Both the position numbers and the translations under genes were made by a program. From Citrobacter freundii (GTDB taxonomy: Bacteria; Bacteroidota; Bacteroidia; Chitinophagales; Chitinophagaceae): a stretch of 64,000 nucleotides of DNA. The notes beneath the pieces were generated by a model. That model did no database searches. It was not told where the DNA came from and saw nothing but the letters and a program-made list of their open reading frames with translations. Positions 1 through 8,941 of this stretch are shown in pieces. The stretch covers positions 37,073-101,072 of the forward strand of contig QFQQ01000017.1 of NCBI GenBank assembly GCA_003243445.1, read 5' to 3'. Position 1 is the stretch's first letter. Every line of letters begins with the position of its first letter.

Positions 1-1
1 C

Positions 2-1048
2 GGTATTGCCACCGCATTGTTTGCAGCAACAATAGCGCTGAAACAGAATGATATTAAAAAAGTACTTGCATATTCAACCGTATCACAGCTCGGTTATATG
101 TTCCTTGCATTGGGAACCGGTTCTTATGTAGCGGCTGTATTCCACGTAATGACGCACGCATTCTTCAAAGCGCTGTTATTCCTCGGCAGCGGTAGTGTGA
201 TCCACGCGATGGGCGGTGAGCAGGATATCCGCAAAATGGGTGGTCTTTCAAAATATATGAAGATCACGAACATTACTTTCCTGATCGGCTGCCTGGCCAT
301 TGCCGGTATCCCGGGTTTTTCAGGTTTCTTTTCCAAAGATGAGATCCTCGCAGGAGCCTATCTGAAATCACCAATATTGTATGGTATCGGTCTGTTCACT
401 GCATTGCTTACGGCGTTTTATATGTTCCGTTTATATGCCACTACTTTCAAAGGAAGTTTCAGGGGTACGCACGACCAGGAACATCACCTGCACGAAAGCC
501 CTGCCGCGATCACTATCCCGTTGATCGTACTGGCCATCCTGTCTGTGATCGGAGGTTATGTAGGTATTCCCGAATTCATCATGCATGGAGCACATGCGCT
601 GAATGATTTCCTTTCCCCGGTGATCGTGCCGGTTAGCCATGGTGAAGGCCATGCGGCAAAGCATTTATCTCATTCAGAAGAGTGGGCGCTGACAGGTCTA
701 TCAACCGTACTGATCATCGGTGTGGTAGTGTTTGCATGGAATAAATTCAGCAGAAAGCCGGACACAGAAGAAGCAACAGGATTTGGAAAGGTGCTGGCCA
801 ACAAATGGTATGTGGATGAATTTTATGATGCCATTGTGGTAAGACCGTTGAATAAACTGGGAGACTTCCTTGATAACATGCTGGAAAGACCAGTGATCGA
901 TGGATTGGTGAATGGTGTGGGCAAACTGGTGAACTATGGAAGCCGTCAGCTTCGCCTGATCCAGAGCGGACAGGTTGGAAGCTATGTACTGCTGATGGTA
1001 TTGAGCATGCTGGTGATTTTCGCTGTGCAGTTTTTCCTGCGGAAATAA
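2..1048 (+). CDS. nuoL: NADH-quinone oxidoreductase subunit L (C-terminal part)
   Basis: Proton-pumping membrane subunit of respiratory complex I. The reading frame is open from base 2, so the gene starts left of the window. What remains carries the antiporter-like core (KKVLAYSTVSQLGYMF, then the HAFFKALLFL helix and the Gly-rich GGEQDIRKMGGL loop), and then the long C-terminal helix region typical of NuoL (NKWYVDEFYDAIVVRPL, final TM helix). It is followed by nuoM and nuoN in the standard complex I order. A TTG at base 17 is an internal codon, not a start. Confidence 0.95.
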   Translation, partial: GIATALFAATIALKQNDIKKVLAYSTVSQLGYMFLALGTGSYVAAVFHVMTHAFFKALLFLGSGSVIHAMGGEQDIRKMGGLSKYMKITNITFLIGCLAIAGIPGFSGFFSKDEILAGAYLKSPILYGIGLFTALLTAFYMFRLYATTFKGSFRGTHDQEHHLHESPAAITIPLIVLAILSVIGGYVGIPEFIMHGAHALNDFLSPVIVPVSHGEGHAAKHLSHSEEWALTGLSTVLIIGVVVFAWNKFSRKPDTEEATGFGKVLANKWYVDEFYDAIVVRPLNKLGDFLDNMLERPVIDGLVNGVGKLVNYGSRQLRLIQSGQVGSYVLLMVLSMLVIFAVQFFLRK

Positions 1049-1111
1049 GAGACGAATAACTGAATGCCGGAATTGATCCGGTAGCGATATAACTAATTAT
1101 TTAAAACAGAA

Positions 1112-1126
1112 TCCGCCGCAGGCGGA
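1112..1126. repeat. Short perfect hairpin before nuoM
   Basis: TCCGCC-gca-GGCGGA, a 6-bp perfect stem with a 3-nt loop, ends 9 nt before the nuoM ATG in the nuoL-nuoM gap. It could modulate nuoM translation or be a short dispersed palindrome; no second copy was noticed in the window. Confidence 0.4.
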
Positions 1127-1135
1127 ACAGGAATT

Positions 1136-2611
1136 ATGATTGCAGTTTTATTGATATTGATTCCGCTGTTGACAGGATTGGCGGCGTTCTTTTTCAGAAA
1201 TGAAAAAGCCGTTCGTTCATGGGCCCTGTTCTCTTCGTTGCTGACGCTGGCGGTATCTATCCTGGGATTGACCATTTTCAAAGACGCAAAATATCTGTCG
1301 TATCAATGTGAATGGATGCAGGGACTTGGCAGTAGTTTCGCCGTAGGCCTCGATGGAATGGGCCAGGTGCTTTGCCTGCTCACAGCCGTTGCTTACCCGA
1401 TCATCTTTTTGGCAACCTGGAATTCATCCTATAAAAAGGCAAACAACTTTTTTGCGCTGATGCTTCTTGCGCAAACAGGTTTGATGGGCGTATTCCTGGC
1501 AATGGATGCACTGCTGTTCTACTTCTTCTGGGAGCTTGCACTGATCCCTGTTTACTTCCTCTGTTCTCAATGGGGTGGAGAAAGAAGAATACAGGTTACC
1601 TTCAAATTCTTTATTTACACATTCGTTGGTTCGGTGCTGATGCTGATCGGTATCCTGTATGTATACTCACATACTACTGACCAGTCATTCGCTATCAAAT
1701 CTTTCTATAACGCAGCATTGCCTTATGGTTCGCAGAACTGGTTGTTCTGGCTGTTCTTTATCGCCTTTGCGATCAAGATGCCGATCTTCCCGCTGCATAC
1801 CTGGCAGCCGGACGCCTACGAGCAATCACCAACAGCCACCACAATGGTGCTGAGCGGTATCATGGTGAAAATGGGTGTACTTGGTCTGCTCCGCTGGTTA
1901 CTGCCGGTACTACCGCTGGCTTCTTATTCTTACGGTGATACGGTTTCACGCCTGGCCATTATCGGTATGATCTACGCTTCGATCATTGCGATCAGGCAGG
2001 ATGATATCAAACGGCTGATCGCGTATTCGTCTATTGCACACATCGGTTTGATGTGTTTAACGATCTTCTCTGAGAACAAGATCGGGTTCCAGGGTGTGAT
2101 GATCCAGATGTTCAACCACGGGGTGAATATCATTGGCCTGTGGGTAATGGTGGAGCTGATCGAGCGGCAGTTTGGTACACGAAAGATGTCCGAGCTTGGT
2201 GGCCTTGCGCAGAAAGCACCGGCCATGGTGATCTTCTTTGTGATCATTGCGCTGGCGAACATTGCACTGCCCCTGACAAACGCATTCGTTGGTGAGTTCC
2301 TGATGTTCACAGGTGTCTTCACTTCAACTGTTACGAAGTATAATGTATTGTTCACCGTACTGGCCGGCCTCTGCATCATCCTCGCGGCAGTGTATACGCT
2401 GAACATGATCCGTAAGATATTTTTTGGTGAATCAGTGGCACTCACTGCAAACGCAAAAGACCTCAACCTGAATGAGAAACTGGCGCTGACAGCGATTGTA
2501 GCACTGATCATCTGGATGGGTGTTTATCCAAAACCCATGCTTGAACTGACTAACGACATTAGCGATTCGATTTTAAAAATATCAGATGTAACTCATCTGT
2601 TAAAGAAGTAA
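1136..2611 (+). CDS. nuoM: NADH-quinone oxidoreductase subunit M
   Basis: Antiporter-like proton-translocating subunit of complex I, 491 residues (usual NuoM length). Visible hallmarks are the N-terminal ILIPLLTGLAAFFFR helix, the WELALIPVYFL helix with its conserved Glu, the IAFAIKMPIFPLHTWQPDAYEQSP segment with the channel Lys and HTW/AY motif, and QDDIKRLIAYSSIAHIG. About 14 membrane helices are expected. The ATG at 1136 starts directly with the first helix. It lies 87 nt after nuoL and 9 nt before nuoN, so it is co-transcribed with both. Confidence 0.96.
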   Translation: MIAVLLILIPLLTGLAAFFFRNEKAVRSWALFSSLLTLAVSILGLTIFKDAKYLSYQCEWMQGLGSSFAVGLDGMGQVLCLLTAVAYPIIFLATWNSSYKKANNFFALMLLAQTGLMGVFLAMDALLFYFFWELALIPVYFLCSQWGGERRIQVTFKFFIYTFVGSVLMLIGILYVYSHTTDQSFAIKSFYNAALPYGSQNWLFWLFFIAFAIKMPIFPLHTWQPDAYEQSPTATTMVLSGIMVKMGVLGLLRWLLPVLPLASYSYGDTVSRLAIIGMIYASIIAIRQDDIKRLIAYSSIAHIGLMCLTIFSENKIGFQGVMIQMFNHGVNIIGLWVMVELIERQFGTRKMSELGGLAQKAPAMVIFFVIIALANIALPLTNAFVGEFLMFTGVFTSTVTKYNVLFTVLAGLCIILAAVYTLNMIRKIFFGESVALTANAKDLNLNEKLALTAIVALIIWMGVYPKPMLELTNDISDSILKISDVTHLLKK

Positions 2612-2620
2612 GAGAAAGGT

Positions 2621-3991
2621 ATGAACGCATTAATATTATCGGCGGTTTTAGGGGTAATCATGATGTTCAGCGGAATCCTGCTGAAACATAAAAGCGCTGT
2701 TCGCGGCGTTGCTATTACCGGCCTGGCTGTATTGCTCCTTGTTAACATTCTTGAATCACGCGGCATTTCTTTCTTTAAGATCGATGTATCCGGTATGATG
2801 TATTTCGACCGGTTTGCGCTGCTGTTCGTTTCCATTGCATTGTTCTCTACACTCGTTTACTTTATCCTGTCTGCAAAAGACATGGAGAAAGTGGGTGTTG
2901 ATTATGCAGAATACTTCGCGCTTATTTTCTTTATTCTTTGCGGTGTGGTGTTGGTTGCTTCCTTCAAATCATTGCTGATCCTGTTCCTTGGTATCGAGAT
3001 CATTTCTATTCCGCTTTATATTCTTACCGGCAGTGATAAACGCAACCTGAAGAGTAATGAAGGTTCGCTTAAATACTTCCTGATGGGTTCATTCTCCACC
3101 GGGCTTATGCTAATGGGTATTGCGCTGATCTATGGAGCGTCTGGCACATTCGATGTGGAGAGAATGAAATTCGCGATCGAAACGCCGGCGGTATTACCTG
3201 TAACCGGTATGCTGTTGCTGATGTTCTCCATGGCCTTCAAAGTGTCCGCGGCGCCTTTCCATTTCTGGACGCCGGATGTATATGATGGTGCACCAACGGT
3301 ATTCACATCTTTTATGGCTACGATCGTAAAAGCGGCCATATTCATTGGCTTCATCCGTTTGTTCGATGAAACGTTTGGAGGACTGATGGTGAAATGGCAG
3401 ATGTGGATCGCGATACTTGCCGCGGTAACATTATTCATTGGAAACATCACCGCCGTTTTCCAGCAAAGCGTAAAACGTATGCTGGCTTACTCAAGTATTG
3501 CGCAGGCCGGCTTTATGTTATTATCGATCTATTCGATGAACACATCGGCGAAAGAAGGTTTGCTGTTATATGCAGCCGCTTACAGCCTGTCAACGATCGG
3601 CATCTTCGCTGTGTTGAATAAACTGAATGACTATACGTTCGAAGGCTTCAACGGACTTGCCAAACAACAACCTGTTGCAGCAGCAACCCTGACGATCTTT
3701 TTATTATCCCTTGCAGGCATTCCATTGACAGCAGGCTTCCTGGCGAAATTTTACATGCTGAAAGCGGTGATCTCTACCAACTCCGGCCTGTGGCTGGTGA
3801 TCTTCGCCGTACTGATGGCTGCAGTGAGCGTTTATTATTATTTCCGTGTGATCCAGGCAATGTATTTTAAGGAAGGAAAGTCTGACATTGCAGCCTCTGC
3901 TCCGTTCAAATGGTCCCTGGTGGTGCTGGCTGCCCTCGTAATCATATTGGGAACCTTCCCTAACGTATTGATTTACTGGCTCTACTTTTAA
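2621..3991 (+). CDS. nuoN: NADH-quinone oxidoreductase subunit N
   Basis: Third antiporter-like subunit of complex I, 456 residues. The conserved GIEIISIPLYIL helix with its Glu, the KVSAAPFHFWTPDVYDGAPT segment with the Lys and HFW motif, and SVKRMLAYSSIAQAG identify it. It begins 9 nt after the nuoM stop and is the last gene of the nuo operon, since a strong hairpin terminator follows 23 nt after its stop codon. Confidence 0.96.
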   Translation: MNALILSAVLGVIMMFSGILLKHKSAVRGVAITGLAVLLLVNILESRGISFFKIDVSGMMYFDRFALLFVSIALFSTLVYFILSAKDMEKVGVDYAEYFALIFFILCGVVLVASFKSLLILFLGIEIISIPLYILTGSDKRNLKSNEGSLKYFLMGSFSTGLMLMGIALIYGASGTFDVERMKFAIETPAVLPVTGMLLLMFSMAFKVSAAPFHFWTPDVYDGAPTVFTSFMATIVKAAIFIGFIRLFDETFGGLMVKWQMWIAILAAVTLFIGNITAVFQQSVKRMLAYSSIAQAGFMLLSIYSMNTSAKEGLLLYAAAYSLSTIGIFAVLNKLNDYTFEGFNGLAKQQPVAAATLTIFLLSLAGIPLTAGFLAKFYMLKAVISTNSGLWLVIFAVLMAAVSVYYYFRVIQAMYFKEGKSDIAASAPFKWSLVVLAALVIILGTFPNVLIYWLYF

Positions 3992-4014
3992 CTAAGAGAA
4001 GAAAAAGATAAAGA

Positions 4015-4050
4015 GAAAACGGGGTGTTTACTGAACATCCCGTTTTCTTT
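4015..4050 (+). terminator. Terminator of the nuo operon
   Basis: A 14-bp stem (GAAAACGGGGTGTT pairing with AACATCCCGTTTTC, one G-T pair) with a 5-nt loop, followed by TTT. It starts 23 nt after the nuoN stop and closes the operon. Confidence 0.85.
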
Positions 4051-4177
4051 ATAGCACATTTGTATCGCGGTAAAGATGCTTCGGGGTCAACCAGATACTC
4101 CCGCTTATTTCGTTTTTCTCTTTTTCCCCTTTCAATCTCTTAGCTTAATTTGCAGGGATAGCCTCCAACCCCAAAAC

Positions 4178-5455
4178 ATGAGCTTTCTCGATATTTTTTC
4201 CCTTGCATACAGGACTGTCCGCAACAACAAATTGAGGACTGGTCTTACCGTTGCCATTATCGCATTTGGTATTATGGCATTGGTCGGTATCATTACGGCT
4301 ATTGAAGCAATGAACCAGAAATTCTCGGAGAGTTTTTCAACAATGGGAGCAACGGCATTTTCCATCAGGTTCAAGGAAAGAAATATCCGTTTTGGGAATG
4401 ACAACGGGGATGTGAAGCTGTCCAAAAAAACAAACCGCAGGGAAAAGAAATCAAACCTTGGCCGTAAGATAGATAAGAGGGAGGCGGAACTTTTTGTAAA
4501 GAGCTATCACTATCCGTCTATGGTGAGCATTTCTGTATTCGGCAACAGGAATGCGATCGCCTCTTATGGTGAGAAAAAGACCAGTCCCAATCTTACGCTG
4601 ATGGGAGGTGATGAGAATTATCTTCCGCTGAATAGTTTTAAACTGGCGGCAGGCAGAAATATCAACCGGATGGAAGTACAGTCCGGTACGTATGTGTGCA
4701 TGCTGGGTTATGATGTGGCGAAGAAGCTGTTCGGGGAGGATAAGATCCCGGTAGCGGCGAATACGATGATCCGTGTGAATAATATTCCCTTTCGCGTCAT
4801 AGGCATTATGGCGAGCCGTGGCTCCTCGTTCGGGTTCAGCAGGGATAACCTGATCATTACGAGTTATACCTGTATGGATCGTGTATTTCCTTCCAGCAAT
4901 TCATATACTATAGGTGTGATGACCAATGATATCAAGCTTGTGCCTGTGGCAATGGGAGAGGCGGAGTCTGTTTTCCGGCCGATCAGGCGGCTGGCCACTA
5001 CGGAGGCTAACAATTTTGCGCTGGAAAGAAGTGACAGCGTTGCTGAAAAGATGATGAACAGTATGGGGTTCCTGACGACGGCGGCAACGGTGATCGGTCT
5101 CATTACGCTGATAGGCGCAGCGATCGGTCTGATGAATATCATGCTGGTGTCTGTATCTGAAAGAACAAAGGAAGTGGGATTGATCAAAGCGATCGGAGGG
5201 AAGAAGACGATGGTGCAACGTCAGTTCCTGCTGGAAGCGATCATTATAAGTATCATGGGTGCTCTTTTCGGTATTATACTGGGCGTGATAGTGGGTAATT
5301 TATTTTCGCTTGTATTGAACACCGGGTTTGTTGTTCCATGGAACTGGGTGAGCTATGGCATCATTATCTGTAGTGCGGTGGGGCTGCTGGCTGGTTTATA
5401 TCCGGCATTGAAGGCAGGAAAGCTGAATCCGATAGAGGCATTGCGATACGAATAA
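4178..5455 (+). CDS. ABC transporter permease, MacB/FtsX type
   Basis: Inner-membrane permease of an ABC exporter or lipoprotein-release type transporter, about 425 residues. Its layout is typical of MacB-PCD plus FtsX: a first TM helix near residues 20-45 (TGLTVAIIAFGIMALVGI), a long periplasmic domain, then three C-terminal helices with the FtsX signature NIMLVSVSERTKEVGLIKAIGG. I chose the internal ATG at 4178 (MSFLDIFSLAYRT), which gives the normal N-terminus; the frame is open further upstream but reads non-conserved sequence. No ATPase gene is adjacent, so the partner must be encoded elsewhere. Confidence 0.9.
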   Translation: MSFLDIFSLAYRTVRNNKLRTGLTVAIIAFGIMALVGIITAIEAMNQKFSESFSTMGATAFSIRFKERNIRFGNDNGDVKLSKKTNRREKKSNLGRKIDKREAELFVKSYHYPSMVSISVFGNRNAIASYGEKKTSPNLTLMGGDENYLPLNSFKLAAGRNINRMEVQSGTYVCMLGYDVAKKLFGEDKIPVAANTMIRVNNIPFRVIGIMASRGSSFGFSRDNLIITSYTCMDRVFPSSNSYTIGVMTNDIKLVPVAMGEAESVFRPIRRLATTEANNFALERSDSVAEKMMNSMGFLTTAATVIGLITLIGAAIGLMNIMLVSVSERTKEVGLIKAIGGKKTMVQRQFLLEAIIISIMGALFGIILGVIVGNLFSLVLNTGFVVPWNWVSYGIIICSAVGLLAGLYPALKAGKLNPIEALRYE

Positions 5456-5577
5456 CAAATGAAATTTCTGTATTATAAGAATGTTACGCCGTTATTTTCT
5501 TCAGGGGAACGGGTTGTTCAGTTAAAAAAATCCTTACCTTGACCCCCCTTCGTTGAAAAAATCATCGTTGGGAGATT

Positions 5578-5604
5578 TTTGTATAAACTTTTTCAGTAGA
5601 ATTG
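5578..5604 (+). promoter_or_regulatory. Candidate promoter of the exbB-tonB operon
   Basis: TAGAATTG (5597-5604) matches the Bacteroidota -7 box TAnnTTTG at 7 of 8 positions. TTTG (5578-5581) lies 15 nt upstream, which is shorter than the usual ~20 nt spacing. It sits 52 nt before the exbB ATG. Confidence 0.4.
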
Positions 5605-5656
5605 TAGCCTTAAATAAGGCTCATTTAAATTTTAAAAAACACTAAAAATTAAGATC

Positions 5657-6514
5657 ATGGCTGAGACTAAACCAACTGCCACCGCATCGGTTAAGGCTAC
5701 TTCTGTTCAACCTAAAAAAAGCGGCAATGCTATTTCCTGGATTGCTCCTCTCGTGTGCGTTATTGCCGGTTTTTTGATCTGGCGTTTTATTCTCGGTGAC
5801 GCGGGTGGATTCAAAAACCCTGACCTTAACGGTGGTTTCTGGCCTGAGCACAAGAATCCTAAAGATGGTCTGCATGGTATCTACGAAGGTGGTATCATCG
5901 TTCCTTTGCTGATCGGTATGCTGTTGATGGTAATTGTTTTCTCTATTGAAAGATTCATGACAATCAGCAAAGCGCTGGGTAAAGGTTCTATCTCTGATTT
6001 CGTACGTAAAGTACAATATCATCTCGCTAACCGTAACGTTGACGCTGCGTTGGCTGAGTGTGACAAACAACGCGGTTCTGTAGCTAACGTTATGAAAGCT
6101 GGTCTGCGTCGTTACAAAGAAATGATCAACGAAACTGGCCTGGATACAGAACAAAAAGTATTGTCCATCCAAAAAGAAGTAGAAGAAGCAACTGCACTGG
6201 AACTGCCTATGCTGCAGAAAAACCTGGTGTTCCTGTCTACGATCACGTCAGTAGGTACACTCGTTGCCCTTCTGGGTACGGTAATCGGTATGATCCGTTC
6301 ATTCTCTGCACTGGGTGATTCTGGCGGCAGTGACTCAAGCGGTCTGGCAAAAGGTATCTCTGAGGCCCTGTACAATACAGCACTCGGTATCGGTACTTCA
6401 GCTATCGCCCTGATCATGTATAACGTATTTACTACTAAGATCGATTCTATCACATACGGTATTGATGAATCTGGTTTCACACTGACTCAAAGCTTTGCTT
6501 CCCTGTACAAATAA
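5657..6514 (+). CDS. exbB: MotA/TolQ/ExbB proton channel family protein
   Basis: Inner-membrane proton channel that, with ExbD, harvests proton motive force for TonB. It has 285 residues: a Lys/Ala/Thr-rich cytoplasmic start, a TM helix at about 30-50, a second TM (PLLIGMLLMVIVFSIERFM), a large cytoplasmic domain, and the conserved pair of helices TSVGTLVALLGTVIGMIRSF and EALYNTALGIGTSAIALIMYNVF. The extra first TM before the usual ExbB core is common in Bacteroidota homologues. It is first in a four-gene operon with two exbD genes and tonB. Confidence 0.93.
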   Translation: MAETKPTATASVKATSVQPKKSGNAISWIAPLVCVIAGFLIWRFILGDAGGFKNPDLNGGFWPEHKNPKDGLHGIYEGGIIVPLLIGMLLMVIVFSIERFMTISKALGKGSISDFVRKVQYHLANRNVDAALAECDKQRGSVANVMKAGLRRYKEMINETGLDTEQKVLSIQKEVEEATALELPMLQKNLVFLSTITSVGTLVALLGTVIGMIRSFSALGDSGGSDSSGLAKGISEALYNTALGIGTSAIALIMYNVFTTKIDSITYGIDESGFTLTQSFASLYK

Positions 6515-6571
6515 TCTCAGGGCTTTGTGGAATTTTCCCAATCATTCATCTAATACTAAACTGAAGTAGAA

Positions 6572-7234
6572 ATGCCAAGTATTAAAATACCGAAAAAAAG
6601 TACGGATACGGACATGACGCCCTTTGTGGACATCGCGTTCCTGATCCTGTCCTTTTTCATCATGGCAACAAAGTTCAAGCCCGAGGAGCCTGTTAAGGTT
6701 GAAACACCTAATTCCGTTTCTTCAGATATCCTGAAAGAAAACAATGCATTGCTCATCACGATTGATGAAGACAGCAAAGTTTATATCAATATCTCTGCGG
6801 TAAAAGAACCGGACGAAAAGCTTGGAGCAGTCATCAATGGTATTGCTGCTTCAAGAGGCCTGGCCCTGACTGATGCTGAAAAAGCAAATTTCAAACGTGC
6901 GCCAATTATCGGTGTACCGTTCGCCAGTCTGAAAGGCTATCTTGATGTCCCTAACGCTGACCAGGGAAAAATGAAGCAACCAGGTATACCTGTACTGGAC
7001 TCACTGAATAATGAGCTGGTGTGGTGGATTGCTGAAACCAAGAAAGTGTTCGCAGGTGACAAGCTCCTTTACCTGATCAAAGGTGATAACAAGTCTAAAT
7101 ATCCAACCTTTGAGGCGGTGATCAACGCCCTTCGTCGTAATGAGGAGTTCAAATACAACCTCATCACTTCTCAGGAAGGCGCTCCGGCAGGAACTGAGTT
7201 GTTCATAGAAAGACTTAAACAACAAACAAAGTAG
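6572..7234 (+). CDS. exbD: Biopolymer transporter ExbD (copy 1)
   Basis: Stator partner of ExbB. It has 220 residues with a short cytoplasmic start, one TM helix carrying the proton-accepting Asp (MTPFVDIAFLILSFFIMATKF), and a periplasmic domain longer than in E. coli ExbD (~140 residues). It lies 57 nt after exbB and 28 nt before a second exbD. The two ExbD proteins share the MTPxVDxxFL motif but diverge in the periplasmic part, so they may form a heteromeric stator. Confidence 0.92.
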   Translation: MPSIKIPKKSTDTDMTPFVDIAFLILSFFIMATKFKPEEPVKVETPNSVSSDILKENNALLITIDEDSKVYINISAVKEPDEKLGAVINGIAASRGLALTDAEKANFKRAPIIGVPFASLKGYLDVPNADQGKMKQPGIPVLDSLNNELVWWIAETKKVFAGDKLLYLIKGDNKSKYPTFEAVINALRRNEEFKYNLITSQEGAPAGTELFIERLKQQTK

Positions 7235-7262
7235 TAAATAACCATCAGTAAATTAATTCATT

Positions 7263-7883
7263 ATGGCAAGTATAGAAGGCGGCGGTGATAGTGGCCACAA
7301 GAAAGGCCCGGGGGTGAAAAAAGCCAAAAAACTATCTACCCGAGTAGACATGACCCCAATGGTGGATCTTGGATTCTTGCTGATCACCTTCTTTATCTTT
7401 ACGGCAACTATGAGTTCTCCGACAACAATGGACCTCAACATGCCTAAAGACACTGATGACAAGGATAAAGATACCAAGGTTAAGCAATCTGGTGCCCTCA
7501 CTATTCTGCTTGGCAAAGACAACGCTGTTTATTATTATGAAGGCGAGTTGGAACCAACAGGAGCGAATTTCAAGGCAACTGATTTCGTAGGTATCCGTAA
7601 CGAGATCATCCGCAAAAAGAAGGACGTGATCGCTAATTACACAGGGGATGCTGCCTGCGAGCAGAAAGCACGCGACAAAGGAAAGGATCCAAAGGCAGAA
7701 TGTCAGGACCAGGACTTTGTGGTAGTGATCAAAGCAATGGAAGATGCCACTTACAAAAATACAGTGGATATTCTTGACGAGATGACTATCAACGCAGTAA
7801 AACGTTTTGCTATGGTTAAAATCTCTGATACGGAGAAGGACCTGGTAAGAGCTACTGAAGGTAGCGCGCCTGCTGCAAAATAA
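7263..7883 (+). CDS. exbD: Biopolymer transporter ExbD (copy 2)
   Basis: Second ExbD-family stator protein of the operon, 206 residues. After a Gly/Lys-rich cytoplasmic tail come the TM segment with the conserved Asp (VDMTPMVDLGFLLITFFIF) and a charged periplasmic domain with a DKDKDTK stretch. It contains two Cys (EQKARDKGKDPKAECQ region), unusual for the family and able to form a disulfide in the periplasm. It precedes tonB by 61 nt. Confidence 0.92.
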   Translation: MASIEGGGDSGHKKGPGVKKAKKLSTRVDMTPMVDLGFLLITFFIFTATMSSPTTMDLNMPKDTDDKDKDTKVKQSGALTILLGKDNAVYYYEGELEPTGANFKATDFVGIRNEIIRKKKDVIANYTGDAACEQKARDKGKDPKAECQDQDFVVVIKAMEDATYKNTVDILDEMTINAVKRFAMVKISDTEKDLVRATEGSAPAAK

Positions 7884-7944
7884 ACCCGGTCAATCCTTAT
7901 GGAATGGTTCAGGACACGCATCTAATTTTAAACTAAACTCAGAA

Positions 7945-8772
7945 ATGGAAGCTAACAAAATATTATCCTCCGACCTCCTGGACCTCGTTTTTGAGGGCAG
8001 GAACAAGGATTATGGCGCTTATGAGCTTCGTAAGCGTTATAACAAGCGGATTACGATGGCTTTGATCATCACAGGCTCCATTGCCCTGCTGGCCCTTATT
8101 GGCTCTATTGTAGCCAGTGAGCTGAAGCCAAAGGACGATGGTAAACTGGACATCAAAGAAGTAACGCTTGCTGAAGTGAAGCAGGAAGAACCTCCAAAAG
8201 AGCTACCTCCGCCTCCTCCACCCAAGCCACCAGATCCGCCAAAGATCGAAATGAAACAGTTCACACCTCCCAAGATCGTAAAAGATGAGGAAGTACAGGA
8301 ACCACCACCCGCTCAGGAAGAGCTGAAAGAAGCTAAGATCGACGTGGTGAACCAGGAAGGTATCAAAGATGAAGGTATCGTTGCCCCTGCCGTTATCGAT
8401 GACGGTAAAGGTGTAGTGGAAGAGAAAAAAGTAGAAGATGAAAACAAGATCTTCGAAAAAGTGGAGATCGAAGCATCCTTTAAAGGTGGTGAAGGTGCCT
8501 GGAGAAAATTCCTCGAAAGAAACCTGAACGGTAATACGCCTGTAGACAATGGCGCACCAGAAGGAACCTATACTGTGTATATCCAGTTCGTTGTAAGTAA
8601 AGACGGTAGTATCTCAGATATCAAACCTCTTACTAACCACGGATACGGAATGGAACAGGAAGCAATGCGTGTAATTAAAAAAGCACCATCCTGGACTCCA
8701 GCGGTACAAAACGGTCGTAGCGTAAACGCTTACCGTAAACAACCGATCACATTCCAGGTAACTGGTGAGTAA
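7945..8772 (+). CDS. tonB: Energy transducer TonB
   Basis: Periplasm-spanning TonB protein, 275 residues, that passes ExbB/ExbD energy to outer-membrane receptors. It has a ~35-residue cytoplasmic start with the Bacteroidota motif GRNKDYGAYELRKRYNKR, one TM helix at about 36-58, a Pro/Lys-rich periplasmic stretch at about 80-125 (ELPPPPPPKPPDPPK), an acidic linker, and a TonB C-terminal domain from about 185 (VQFVVSKDGSISDIKPL, APSWTPAVQNGR). It is last in the operon and followed by a strong terminator. Confidence 0.93.
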   Translation: MEANKILSSDLLDLVFEGRNKDYGAYELRKRYNKRITMALIITGSIALLALIGSIVASELKPKDDGKLDIKEVTLAEVKQEEPPKELPPPPPPKPPDPPKIEMKQFTPPKIVKDEEVQEPPPAQEELKEAKIDVVNQEGIKDEGIVAPAVIDDGKGVVEEKKVEDENKIFEKVEIEASFKGGEGAWRKFLERNLNGNTPVDNGAPEGTYTVYIQFVVSKDGSISDIKPLTNHGYGMEQEAMRVIKKAPSWTPAVQNGRSVNAYRKQPITFQVTGE

Positions 8773-8823
8773 TTACGCGGATTTCCAGGCGCTGATTACA
8801 CGAATTGGTTAATAATTGATTGA

Positions 8824-8860
8824 ATCCCTCTCCGAACTACGGAGAGGGATTTTTGTTTTT
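8824..8860 (+). terminator. Terminator of the exbB-exbD-exbD-tonB operon
   Basis: A perfect 11-bp stem (ATCCCTCTCCG / CGGAGAGGGAT) with loop AACTA, followed by TTTTGTTTTT. It starts 51 nt after the tonB stop and is a textbook rho-independent terminator. Confidence 0.93.
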
Positions 8861-8916
8861 GATTGTCGAGCGATGCGGCGTTCTATGCAGATTCGCAGCT
8901 TTTGCTTTTTACTTTT

Positions 8917-8924
8917 TATTTTTG
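8917..8924 (+). promoter_or_regulatory. Candidate -7 box for mnmE
   Basis: TATTTTTG fits TAnnTTTG exactly, 17 nt before the mnmE ATG. No TTTG lies at the usual -33 distance, and the area is T-rich, so this could be chance. Confidence 0.35.
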
Positions 8925-8941
8925 ACTTTTGAATTCAACGA